DNA from: JAFDYH01 sp049840875
Lineage (GTDB): Bacteria; Bacteroidota; Bacteroidia; Chitinophagales; Chitinophagaceae
Direction of reading: 5' to 3'
NCBI GenBank assembly: GCA_049840875.1
Contig: JASGJE010000019.1
Span: 558,001 to 622,000 of the forward strand
DNA: 64,000 nucleotides
Shown piece after piece: positions 34,284 through 42,805 of the stretch. The number at the start of each line of letters is the position of its first letter. Positions within the stretch are counted from its first letter, which is position 1. Made by a program: the position numbers and the translations under genes. The notes under the pieces were generated by a model. It did not search any database, was not told the DNA's origin, and saw only the letters and a program-made list of their open reading frames with translations.

Positions 34284-36177
34284 CTATTTTATTTTGAACT
34301 GAACACCCGTCATTAACCAACGGCCTGGCATTGGCACACCGAACCTGTCCGCATACTGACGATTAAAGAGATTATCGCACTCTATATACAGGGACAGTTT
34401 GTTTCTATACAGGTCTGCGCTGAGCTTCCCATTCAGTAAGAAATAATTTTTATCCAATTGCGCGATGGTTGAATTATCCAGTTGAGGCGCCCGTTGTTTG
34501 TACAAGCCATTTACTGAAAGCCGGATAAATTTTACCCTGTAACTGACACTATAATTTACAAGCAGCTTTGCCGCGGATGCGATGTAGAGTGATTGTGCCG
34601 GCGTGGTATGCATCCAGGTTAAACCTGCCATCCCATCCAATTTTCCGAACGTTACGCTGGTTACCGTTTCAATACCCCTTGTGCTGATGGCCGTATTATT
34701 CTCCGCGAGATAGTAGCTGCCCGACGGGCTCAGGTTGTCTTTTCTCGGCATGTTATTATAGGACGTATTGATCCAATCGATCAGGCCGGTATACTGTTTT
34801 TCGAAATACGTCGCTGACAGTTTTAGTGATTTACCGAAGTAATAATCTGCGCCGGCTTCCCAGCTGAAGGAATGTTCCGCCCCCAGATCCGGGTTACCGA
34901 TATTGCCGCTTGTGACCAGCGCCTTATTATAATTATTAAACCGCTCGGTGAAGTCCGCGTTCCTGGTTGTCTTGCCGGCACTCCCCCGGAATACCAGCTT
35001 ATTCCATTTGTACGAAGCGTTTACCTGCGGGACAAATTCCCACCCGGATAAATTATTCCAGTCAAGCCTAACGGCGGGGGACAAGTGTAAATTTTTTGCC
35101 AGGGTTTGATTGAGTACCCAAAAAACCCCTGCTGCCGGGACGGAATGATCGCCGCGGTCATTGGAGGTGATGGACTGATTGATAAACTGAATGCCGCCGG
35201 TAAGACTGGTATTTCTATCCAGGCTGTAATCCTCCACGGCGAGTGCCTGGACAAGCCTGGAATGATTATCGTTGGCGGATGCGTTTTTTGTAAAGGCATA
35301 CCGGTCTTCCGCCTGTTTGTATCCCGCGTCGAAGCTGAACTTACTGCGCCCCTTCCTGCCCGTTATATTGAACTGGTTCCACCATGTATTTACTTTTTCC
35401 ACCGCCGTATCGCTGACGAAGGCTGTATAAAAATTCTGCGCTGCGAAATTCCTGTGGTCATAGCTGCTACGCAACGAGAGTGTCCAGTTTTCACTGAGCT
35501 GTTGCCTGACCGAAGCAGATACCGTGGTATTATGAAAGAAGCCGTTGATGCCCCGCTGCTGCACGCCATCGGCATTATCCGATAGTGCACCGATTGACAC
35601 TGCCGTATGTTTTGTTTGTATTAACCCCGATGCATTGGCGCTCCAGAACCCATACTGGCCGCCACTGGTTCCGGCTTCGATTTCGTTAGTGCGACTATTG
35701 CCGCCCGCTGCGAACGATTTGCTGACAATACTGATCACACCACCGACGGCTTCTGTTCCATAGATGGCGGAGGAAGCACCTTTTAAAATTTCGATATGAT
35801 CGATTTCGCCGGGGGCGATGGGTATGTAGCTATTAAAATGGCCGGTGAGCGGATCATTTAACCGGATACCATCCAGGATCACCAGTACCTGCTGGAACGT
35901 TCCGCCGCGCATCAGTATATCTGACTGGCTGCCCGCCGGCCCGCGCTGCTGGACTTCGATCCCCGGTATATACCGCAACAGTTCATCGATAGAATGAACA
36001 GGAGATTTGTCAAACCGGTCCCCTTTTATTACGATAATATCTCTACCGGTTTCGGATACCCTTTTTTCTGCTACTGAAGCGGTCACAGTTACGGGTATCT
36101 AGTTCCGCCACCTGCGCGCCCAGCCTGGTTATGAAAAAAAATGCTATTACGGTTTTAACGAGTTTCAGCGTTTGCAT
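34284..36177 (-). pseudogene. BtuB-like TonB-dependent outer-membrane receptor, split by a one-base frameshift
   Basis: The main frame (34284-36092) encodes about 600 residues: plug domain with VTVTAS, IDELLRYIPGIEVQQRG, LVILDGIRLNDP and GASSAIYGTEAVGGVI, then a beta-barrel ending in a terminal F/W-type strand (WLMTGVQFKIK). This is the BtuB/cobalamin-receptor branch of TonB receptors. That frame lacks its own start; the GTG at 36086 is only a valine codon of VTVTAS. The missing signal peptide is in another frame: ATG at 36177 reads MQTLKLVKTVIAFFFITRL, then GAQVAELDT. The two frames join exactly if one C of CCC (36093-36095) is removed, giving AELDT-VTVTAS. So the gene is either recently inactivated or carries a sequence error. 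If intact it would import a corrinoid or similar ligand. Confidence 0.85.
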
Positions 36178-36445
36178 ATTACAGGATTTAATTTTAATAA
36201 GAAGAGCCTGTAGAAACAGGCCCCGTCACATATGAGAAAACTTTAGACGGCGCAAAGTACAACCCGGGCCCTTCTTTTCAACAGAAAGTACACGAACATA
36301 ACCTCTTTACCTGTTCGTTTACCCCAACAATCCATTCGTATACTTTTTACGGCTGTTCTATCCCGTTATGTTAGTTTAGGTGCCGGTTTTTTCAATGAAA
36401 TGTTAATCTGCGCCCCGGTCTTTGCCGGGCGTTCTCAAACTATCT
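36178..36445. other. Intergenic region between the BtuB-like gene and hom
   Basis: Divergent promoters are expected here. A hairpin GCCTGT-AGAA-ACAGGC lies at 36206-36221. TATACTTTTT at 36339-36348 resembles the Bacteroidota -7 element (TAnnTTTG, 7 of 8 if read from 36341) for rightward transcription of hom. A further hairpin CCCGG-TCTTTG-CCGGG lies near 36413-36428. I looked for a cobalamin riboswitch upstream of the receptor and did not find its conserved core. Confidence 0.4.
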
Positions 36446-36523
36446 GATCCCAAGACAGCGGCTTCCCGGCTCCGGTTATTGACAGGAAAAGAAGGAGTTT
36501 CCGGGGATCCGCTGTTTTTATTA
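36446..36523 (+). promoter_or_regulatory. Folded 5' leader of hom (possible attenuator)
   Basis: Three nested helices are visible: ACAGCGG (36455-36461) with CCGCTGT (36509-36515); CCCGG (36465-36469) with CCGGG (36501-36505); CTCC (36470-36473) with GGAG (36494-36497). The outer helix is followed at once by TTTTTATT, so the whole forms a terminator-like structure ending 5 bases before the hom start. An alternative helix GATCCC (36446-36451) with GGGATC (36504-36509) would break the outer and middle helices. Two exclusive folds next to a start codon suggest attenuation. No known riboswitch class is recognised. Confidence 0.5.
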
Positions 36524-36527
36524 TTCC

Positions 36528-37802
36528 ATGATTATGCGATCAAAAAAATTAACAATCGGCCTTTTTGGCTTTGGCGTAGTGGGAGAGGGGATCTATAAAG
36601 TTCTCCGGGATACGCCCTCTCTCGAAGCAGCAATTAAAAAGGTTTGTATCAAGCACCCGGAAAAGATACGCGACGCGCCGGCTGCGATTTTTACAACCCA
36701 TGCCGAGGAGTTACTCAATGATCCAACCATCAATCTCATCGTCGAACTGATCGATAACAGCGAGGAAGCGTTTGTCATCGTGAGCGAGGCGCTGCGCCGC
36801 AGGAAAGCAGTTGTCTCGGCCAATAAAAAGATGATTGCCGAACATTTCACGCAGTTGCGCCATTTACAGAACGAATATGGTACGGCGCTGCTGTATGAAG
36901 CGGCTGTCTGTGTCAGTATCCCCGTGATCCGCAACCTCGAAGAGTATTATGATAATGATCTTTTAAAAAGTATCTGCGGGGTCGTAAACGGGAGCACCAA
37001 TTTTATACTGACGAGGATTATCGATGACAAACTCACTTACGCGGAAGCGTTACGCCTCGCGCAACAGGCAGGCTTCGCTGAAAGTAACCCGGCGCTGGAC
37101 GTCAACGGGATTGATGCGGCGAATAAACTTTCGATTTTGTTATTACATGGCTACGGGCTACGGGTGGCGCCGGGGGAACTGTTGTGCAAAGGCATTACTT
37201 CCATCCACGCGGACGACGCAACGTTTTCCGGTGAGAAGGGCTACCGGATACGGTTATGCGCAAGAGCGTTTAAGTTAGCCAACGGCACGGTGGGCGCCTT
37301 TGTCCTGCCGCATTTTGTGACCACCGAAAGCCAGCTCTACAATGTCGTGAACGAGTATAACGGGGTGGTCATCGAAACAGGTCTTGCCGATAAACAGTTT
37401 TTATTCGGGAAAGGCGCCGGCCGGTACCCCACCTCGTCGGCCGTCTTAAGTGATATCGCGGCCCTACGGTATGATTACCGGTACGAATACCGAAAACTCT
37501 CCATGATGAAACAACGGGATGGCGTTGGTGCTGCAGATGATTTTTACCTGCGCGTTTACGTCAGTTTCAATGACTGGTCCATTGTAAACCGTGACGCCTT
37601 TGCCTGGATCGATGAATTTCACGGGACGGGTGACCGCCAGTATATCTGCGGCGTGATCCATTACCGGACGCTCCGGGATGCAGAATGGTTTCATTTCAAG
37701 GACGTTTCGGTAATCGTGTTGCCGGATGGTATTGCTGAGCCTTCCGTAACGGACAGCAGAGCGATACAGCAGAAGAGCCTGCGGCTGGCGGGGATTTATT
37801 AA
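36528..37802 (+). CDS. hom: Homoserine dehydrogenase (monofunctional)
   Basis: 424 residues. NAD(P)-binding motif GFGVVGEG at 14-21; catalytic domain with EAAVCVSIPVIRNL, GVVNGSTNFIL and ESNPALDVNGIDAANKLSIL, which carries the conserved acidic residues and lysine. It reduces aspartate semialdehyde to homoserine on the way to threonine and methionine. No aspartokinase domain is fused, and the C-terminal extension beyond residue 320 shows no clear ACT domain. Two ATGs (36528 and 36534) are possible starts. Expression may be controlled by the folded leader just upstream. Two hairpin terminators follow downstream. Confidence 0.93.
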   Translation: MIMRSKKLTIGLFGFGVVGEGIYKVLRDTPSLEAAIKKVCIKHPEKIRDAPAAIFTTHAEELLNDPTINLIVELIDNSEEAFVIVSEALRRRKAVVSANKKMIAEHFTQLRHLQNEYGTALLYEAAVCVSIPVIRNLEEYYDNDLLKSICGVVNGSTNFILTRIIDDKLTYAEALRLAQQAGFAESNPALDVNGIDAANKLSILLLHGYGLRVAPGELLCKGITSIHADDATFSGEKGYRIRLCARAFKLANGTVGAFVLPHFVTTESQLYNVVNEYNGVVIETGLADKQFLFGKGAGRYPTSSAVLSDIAALRYDYRYEYRKLSMMKQRDGVGAADDFYLRVYVSFNDWSIVNRDAFAWIDEFHGTGDRQYICGVIHYRTLRDAEWFHFKDVSVIVLPDGIAEPSVTDSRAIQQKSLRLAGIY

Positions 37803-37985
37803 TCAATACATCCTGGTTAGCCTGTTTCACGCGTTGGTATGCGATCTGTTGCTGTTGGTCTACTTTACTATGCGGTCAATGCCTGCTGCAATACCTTTCA
37901 ACTTCACGCGCCCGTTCCCGGGCGGGCCCAGGCGTTGGGATGTAATGAATGATGCTGTATAGCTAAAACTCTCTTCGCTGTCGCC

Positions 37986-38022
37986 GGGGACCGGACTGGC
38001 AAGTGCCGGCCCCCCTTTTTTT
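37986..38022 (+). terminator. Terminator-like hairpin
   Basis: GGGGACCGG ... CCGGCCCCCC with one mismatch, followed by seven T. About 185 bases after the hom stop. Confidence 0.6.
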
Positions 38023-38056
38023 ACGGATCTTTTTTGTTTTTGTGTGTGATAAAAAG

Positions 38057-38085
38057 AACCGCCCCAGCAATGGGGCGGTTTCATT
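38057..38085. terminator. Strong hairpin, likely bidirectional terminator
   Basis: AACCGCCCCA (38057-38066), GCAA loop, TGGGGCGGTT (38071-38080): perfect 10-bp stem. Rightward it is followed by TCATTGTTTATTT, leftward by CTTTTTATC. Confidence 0.75.
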
Positions 38086-38596
38086 GTTTATTTCCATTCT
38101 ACAGCAGGACTGCTTATTTCGGGTATTTCGTTTTTATTGATCCACATTGATGTTGACAATCAGATTAAACCAGGGTCAATGAACAACGAAAAGACTGAAC
38201 AGCACTTTCATTTTTCCAGCGAGAGCGCTGGCGCCAATGATGGCTAATGAACCATACATACAGGATACCGGAGAAGTGCAGAAAGCCGCTCTCCGGCGAA
38301 TGCAATCCTTTCTTTTGTCCAGGAATGCATTTTTGCCTGGCAGAATTTAATGAGCGTCCTATTTGCCGCCCCGATACATTACATGATCGTCGTGAAATAT
38401 CAGCATTATTTCAGATGAGTAAATTAGTTTAGTTACATTTTCGTCCAGGCATCTTTGCAATCAGAGCGCGTTATAATGAAAGCAGTTAAAAGTGTAAGCG
38501 ACCTGAGTTTTAATTGTATGTTATGCAATTAGAAAAATCTTAATTAATTTACGTGCGTTGGATAACAACAAATGCTAACCGAGCTGTCACCACTAC
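38086..38596. other. Intergenic region before the T9SS cargo gene
   Basis: About 510 bases with no recognised gene, RNA or repeat. It presumably contains the promoter of the gene at 38597. Confidence 0.35.
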
Positions 38597-40990
38597 ATGC
38601 TGCAGTCTAACCATCATAATCCGAGTAAGGAAAGTTTTACCCTTTTTTATTCTTCTTTGACTTCTGACTTTCTAATATTAGTTCAATCGAAAATTAATGC
38701 CCGCTTTTTACTAGTGTTTTTGTATGCCACATTATTTTGTAAGAATCCCACTTTTGCTCAACCCCAAACCAATAACTGGTTTTTCGGCGATTACAATGGT
38801 CTCAGATTTGCTACTGGCAATCCCGTTACGATCCAGGGAGGCCAGAACCTGGCGATGGAGGGTGCGTCTGCCATTTCAGACAAAAACGGGAACCTGTTAT
38901 TCTATACAGATGGTGTTACCGTGTGGGATCGCAATCATAGTATCATGTTGGGTGGCCAGTCACTTGCCGGGGGTTACGGTAGCTCAACCCAGTCCTGCCT
39001 GATCGTACCTAAGACGGCGGACGGAAAGCAATATTATATCTTTACCACGGACCAGGAAGGCGGACTAAACGGATTTGAATATTCGGTGGTGGACCTTTCC
39101 CTGAATAACGGGTTGGGTATTATTTATGTAAAAAATCAATTGCTGATGACACCCTGTTCAGAAAAAGTAACAGCCGTCCGTCATTGCAATAAAAAGGATT
39201 ACTGGGTGATTACGCACCAGTACGGAACCGATGCGTATTATGCCTACCTGGCAACCGAAACCGGTGTCAATCCAACGCCTGTCATCAGCCATTCCGGGCC
39301 GGTGATTCCTGTTGCGTATGCAACGATGGCAGGCCAGTTAAAATCTTCCCCGGATGGCAAACTGCTGGCGGCTGCGCATCCCAATGTAGGTATTGAATTA
39401 TCTGATTTTGATAACCAGACGGGTATTGTATCCAACACGACAGAGATCTTTGGTAATAGTAATGCCCATCATTATGGTGTCGAATTTTCAGCCAGTTCGC
39501 GGATGCTCTATACCTATATTCACGCTTACTGGAATGGGGTTGATTTTACACGTCACTCAGGATTGTTTCAATTCGATCTCTCTCTTCCGGACAGGGCTGC
39601 CATTGTAAATTCAAAGACAGAAATTGTTCATTACGAGGTACCCAGTGATGTCAGTTCATTGCAACGGGCATCTAACGGTAAGATATATATGTCGCAGTTT
39701 CTCAAAAATTATTTATCCGTTATTAATAATCCTGAAGTAACTGGTGCAGGTTGCAATTTTACAGAAGAAGCGGTACCGCTGTTGAACCGCTGTGAAGCAG
39801 CCCTTCCAAATTTCTTAAATGATTATACGGCATCTGCAGATTCCTTTCATATAACAGGGAACAGTAGTTGCGTGAATACGCCGGTGGAGTTTCATTATAC
39901 CGCTACCGGTGATGTTACAGCGCTCTTATGGGATTTTGGTGATCCGTCATCAGCCGCTCAGAACTCATCGTCATCTGCTGATCCGTCGCATGTATATGGA
40001 TCCCCGGGACAGTACGATGTGACGCTGATAAAATACAGTCCCTGTAACAATGACACACTGCGACAGCGCATAACAGTTGGTGATTTATCCCTTAGTCTTG
40101 GAAAGGATACCGCAATATGTGAAGAGTCAGCAGTAACCCTCAGCCCGCAGGTGTCCGGACCAGTATCATTCACCTGGCAGGACGGTAGCATGGGGGCGAC
40201 ATTCCATGTGACTGCGCCGGGTTTATACTGGGTGGAGGCAAGTGATAAGAGCAGCGGGTGCAAAAGGAGCGATTCGGTTATGATCAGCAGCAAGCCTTCA
40301 CCGTTAGTCAGCCTGGGTGGAGATACTGCTGTATGCGAAGGAAGACCGGTGCAACTCAATGCTTTTAATACAGGGGCTGCGTACACCTGGCAGGACGGAA
40401 GCAGTAACCCGCAGTTTACCGCGGGTAATGCCGGAACGTACTGGGTGGAAGTAAACCTGGGTGGTTGCATAAAGCGTGATTCAATCACGATTGCCATAAT
40501 TCAAAAACCGCAGTTCAGCCTGGGACCTGATCAGTTCATCTGCCCGGGCGTGCCGATTATTTTATCCCCCGGTAGTATAAACGCAGACTACCTGTGGCAG
40601 GACGGCAGTACCGGAAATTCATATACCGTTACAAAAGAAGGAATCTACAGTGTGACCGTTTCGAATGAGTGTGGTACAAACACAGATTCAATAAGTATAA
40701 CGAATGGAAATTGCACCGTCCGCATTCCCTCTGCATTCACGCCAAATGCTGATGGGTTGAATGACCGATTTCATATAGCAGGAACAGGACTGGTATCTTC
40801 TTTTCATCTGCTGATTGCTGACCGCTATGGAAATACCGTATTTGAATCGCGCGACAAAAATGCTTACTGGGATGGAACGTATAGAGGAAAGATTTTACCA
40901 GTTGGTGTCTATGTGTATCTTCTCAGCTATACTGAATCGGGCAATAGCGAAATAAAAAAAGCAAAGGGTACATTGCTACTGATCCTGTAA
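38597..40990 (+). CDS. Large secreted protein with PKD/Ig-like repeats and type B T9SS C-terminal domain
   Basis: 797 residues. The N-terminus is long; a hydrophobic stretch FLLVFLYATLFCKNPTFAQ near residues 37-55 acts as signal peptide, so the true start may be later than the ATG used. The first 400 residues resemble a seven-bladed propeller (FTTDQEGGLNGFEYSVVDLS, SSPDGKLLAAAHP). Then a PKD domain (LLWDFGDPSSAAQ, HVYGSPGQYDVTLI) and three Ig-like repeats, each with LGxDTAxC and a WQDGS motif. The last 85 residues (PSAFTPNADGLNDRF, RYGNTVFES, WDGTY, LPVGVYVYLL) are the gliding-motility C-terminal (CHU_C) domain that directs export by the type IX secretion system and surface attachment. Likely an adhesin. 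Confidence 0.9.
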   Translation: MLQSNHHNPSKESFTLFYSSLTSDFLILVQSKINARFLLVFLYATLFCKNPTFAQPQTNNWFFGDYNGLRFATGNPVTIQGGQNLAMEGASAISDKNGNLLFYTDGVTVWDRNHSIMLGGQSLAGGYGSSTQSCLIVPKTADGKQYYIFTTDQEGGLNGFEYSVVDLSLNNGLGIIYVKNQLLMTPCSEKVTAVRHCNKKDYWVITHQYGTDAYYAYLATETGVNPTPVISHSGPVIPVAYATMAGQLKSSPDGKLLAAAHPNVGIELSDFDNQTGIVSNTTEIFGNSNAHHYGVEFSASSRMLYTYIHAYWNGVDFTRHSGLFQFDLSLPDRAAIVNSKTEIVHYEVPSDVSSLQRASNGKIYMSQFLKNYLSVINNPEVTGAGCNFTEEAVPLLNRCEAALPNFLNDYTASADSFHITGNSSCVNTPVEFHYTATGDVTALLWDFGDPSSAAQNSSSSADPSHVYGSPGQYDVTLIKYSPCNNDTLRQRITVGDLSLSLGKDTAICEESAVTLSPQVSGPVSFTWQDGSMGATFHVTAPGLYWVEASDKSSGCKRSDSVMISSKPSPLVSLGGDTAVCEGRPVQLNAFNTGAAYTWQDGSSNPQFTAGNAGTYWVEVNLGGCIKRDSITIAIIQKPQFSLGPDQFICPGVPIILSPGSINADYLWQDGSTGNSYTVTKEGIYSVTVSNECGTNTDSISITNGNCTVRIPSAFTPNADGLNDRFHIAGTGLVSSFHLLIADRYGNTVFESRDKNAYWDGTYRGKILPVGVYVYLLSYTESGNSEIKKAKGTLLLIL

Positions 40991-41320
40991 TCATGCGATG
41001 CTGTTTAATTTTTAGCCTCAACTTTATTTTTTTAAATGCACAGATGCCTGAACGTTACTCCATCATCAATTACTTTTTGATTTTTAGGGGATAACACTTA
41101 CTGGAAAATATTTTTTATATAATTTGATTTTTGAATCGTAAAATCACTATACATTTACGAAACGCAGCCAATAACGCTGCGCAAATACGAAACCGTTAGT
41201 TTTTCCACCCCACTCTGTTATTAGCAACTACCAGCCACCATTATCCTTCGATGACCCCTGCTTTTAATTACCGGTTCCCTTTATTGTAACTCTATTTTCC
41301 AAAACCGCCAAACAGGCTGT
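40991..41320. other. Intergenic region
   Basis: 330 AT-rich bases between two rightward genes. A short hairpin CGCAG-CCAATAA-CGCTGCG is near 41164-41182. Otherwise nothing is recognised. Confidence 0.35.
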
Positions 41321-42769
41321 ATGAAACCGTATTGCCTTGCCATACTACTACCGGCACTGATCATTCTTGCCCATAGTAACGCAATTGCCCAGAATGACGA
41401 TGCGTCGAAAGAAGCTGTGACCGTATCCGCACGTTATATCGATAAGGTGGCTGACCATGTCAGTGCTGTCGATAGAAAACTGGAATCCCTCAATGCAAAA
41501 GCATTGCGGCAATTTCAGCAGGAGCAAAATCGTCTCTTGAAAAAATTAAACCAGACTGATTCCGTAGCAGCAAAGAAAATAATTGCGGAGGCACAGCAGC
41601 GCTATAAATTTTTTGAACAGAAATTAAATGATCCCAAGCAGCTCAGTCAATACATTCCGCTACTGGATACACTCAAGACCTCATTAAAATTCCTGTCCGC
41701 AAACAATAATCTTCTTACTAAAGCAAAAGATGGCACCCGTAACCTGGACCAGGCACTGGGAAAAGTGAACGGGCTGGAAGATGAGTTGCAGAAAGCGGAT
41801 GTCATCAAACAGTATTTCAACCAGGAGCGGCAGATACTGCAACAGCAATTGCAGCGTCTCGGCCTGGTGAAGCAGCTAAAGCAACTCAATAAAGATGTCT
41901 ACTACTATTCGCAGCAGGTGAATGAGTATAAACAAATTTTGAAAGATCCCAAGCGTATCGAGCGCAAAACGATTGAGCTCTTGGGCCATACAAAGCTGTT
42001 CCAGGATTTCATGCATAAGAATAGTTTACTGGCCAGCCTCTTCCGGCTGCCTTCGGATGACTCTAACGATCCCGGGTATGCGCAGATAGCAAATGGACTG
42101 CAAACGCGGTCCCAGGTGAACCAGTTTATTCAAAGCCAGCTCGGCAGCGGGGGACCGGCTGCCTTGCAACAGGTGCAGGGTAATATTCAGCAGGGAGCAG
42201 ATATGCTACAGCAGTTAAAGAATAAAGTGACACAGTATGGCAGCAGCAGTGATGATATCATGCCGGAAGGATTCAAGCCTTCCGCGCAAAAGACAAAATC
42301 ATTTTGGAAAAGATTGGAGTATGGCACAAACATTCAGTCACAACGGGCGCAATATTTTTTTCCCGCGACCAGCGATATCGGTTTATCAGTGGGGTATAAA
42401 CTGAATGATCGCTCGGTGATCGGCATTGGCGCCGCTTATAAGTTAGGCCTGGGGAAAGGATGGAACCATATGCAATTCTCCCAGCAGGGAGCCAGCCTGC
42501 GAAGTTTTATTGACTGGAAACTCAAAGGAAGCTTCTGGGTCACCGGCGGCTTTGAAGCCAATTATAAAACAGAATTCCATAAGATCGATGAATTAAAAAG
42601 TCTTGACGCATGGCAGCAAAGTGGCCTTATCGGAATCAGTAAAGTGGTGGACGTAAAGAGTACGTTCCTGAAAAAAACAAAGCTGCAACTGCTCTGGGAT
42701 TTTCTGAGTTACCGCCAGGTGCCGCGAACACAGGCAATACTATTCAGGATCGGTTATGGATTTAATTAA
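41321..42769 (+). CDS. Secreted coiled-coil protein with outer-membrane-like C-terminus
   Basis: 482 residues with a signal peptide at about 1-23 (AILLPALIILAHSNAIA, then Q). Residues about 30-310 are helical with long Q/K/L-rich heptads (ALRQFQQEQNRLLKKLNQ, QILQQQLQRLGLVKQLKQL). The final 150 residues look like a small beta-barrel or beta-sandwich (FFPATSDIGLSVGYKLND, VIGIGAAYKLGLG, GFEANYKTEFH, ending ILFRIGYGFN with a terminal aromatic strand as in outer-membrane proteins). It precedes the YD-type gene by 36 bases, so the two are probably co-expressed. No named family is recognised. Confidence 0.7.
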   Translation: MKPYCLAILLPALIILAHSNAIAQNDDASKEAVTVSARYIDKVADHVSAVDRKLESLNAKALRQFQQEQNRLLKKLNQTDSVAAKKIIAEAQQRYKFFEQKLNDPKQLSQYIPLLDTLKTSLKFLSANNNLLTKAKDGTRNLDQALGKVNGLEDELQKADVIKQYFNQERQILQQQLQRLGLVKQLKQLNKDVYYYSQQVNEYKQILKDPKRIERKTIELLGHTKLFQDFMHKNSLLASLFRLPSDDSNDPGYAQIANGLQTRSQVNQFIQSQLGSGGPAALQQVQGNIQQGADMLQQLKNKVTQYGSSSDDIMPEGFKPSAQKTKSFWKRLEYGTNIQSQRAQYFFPATSDIGLSVGYKLNDRSVIGIGAAYKLGLGKGWNHMQFSQQGASLRSFIDWKLKGSFWVTGGFEANYKTEFHKIDELKSLDAWQQSGLIGISKVVDVKSTFLKKTKLQLLWDFLSYRQVPRTQAILFRIGYGFN

Positions 42770-42805
42770 TAATAAAAGTCGATCATCAAATTATACGAAC
42801 GCTAT

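Noticed and set aside
36178..36527. Cobalamin riboswitch upstream of the BtuB-like gene
   Set aside because: The conserved core of the class could not be found on the minus strand; only simple hairpins are visible.
37860..38084. 74-codon leftward open frame after hom
   Set aside because: It covers two strong terminator hairpins; coding is unlikely.
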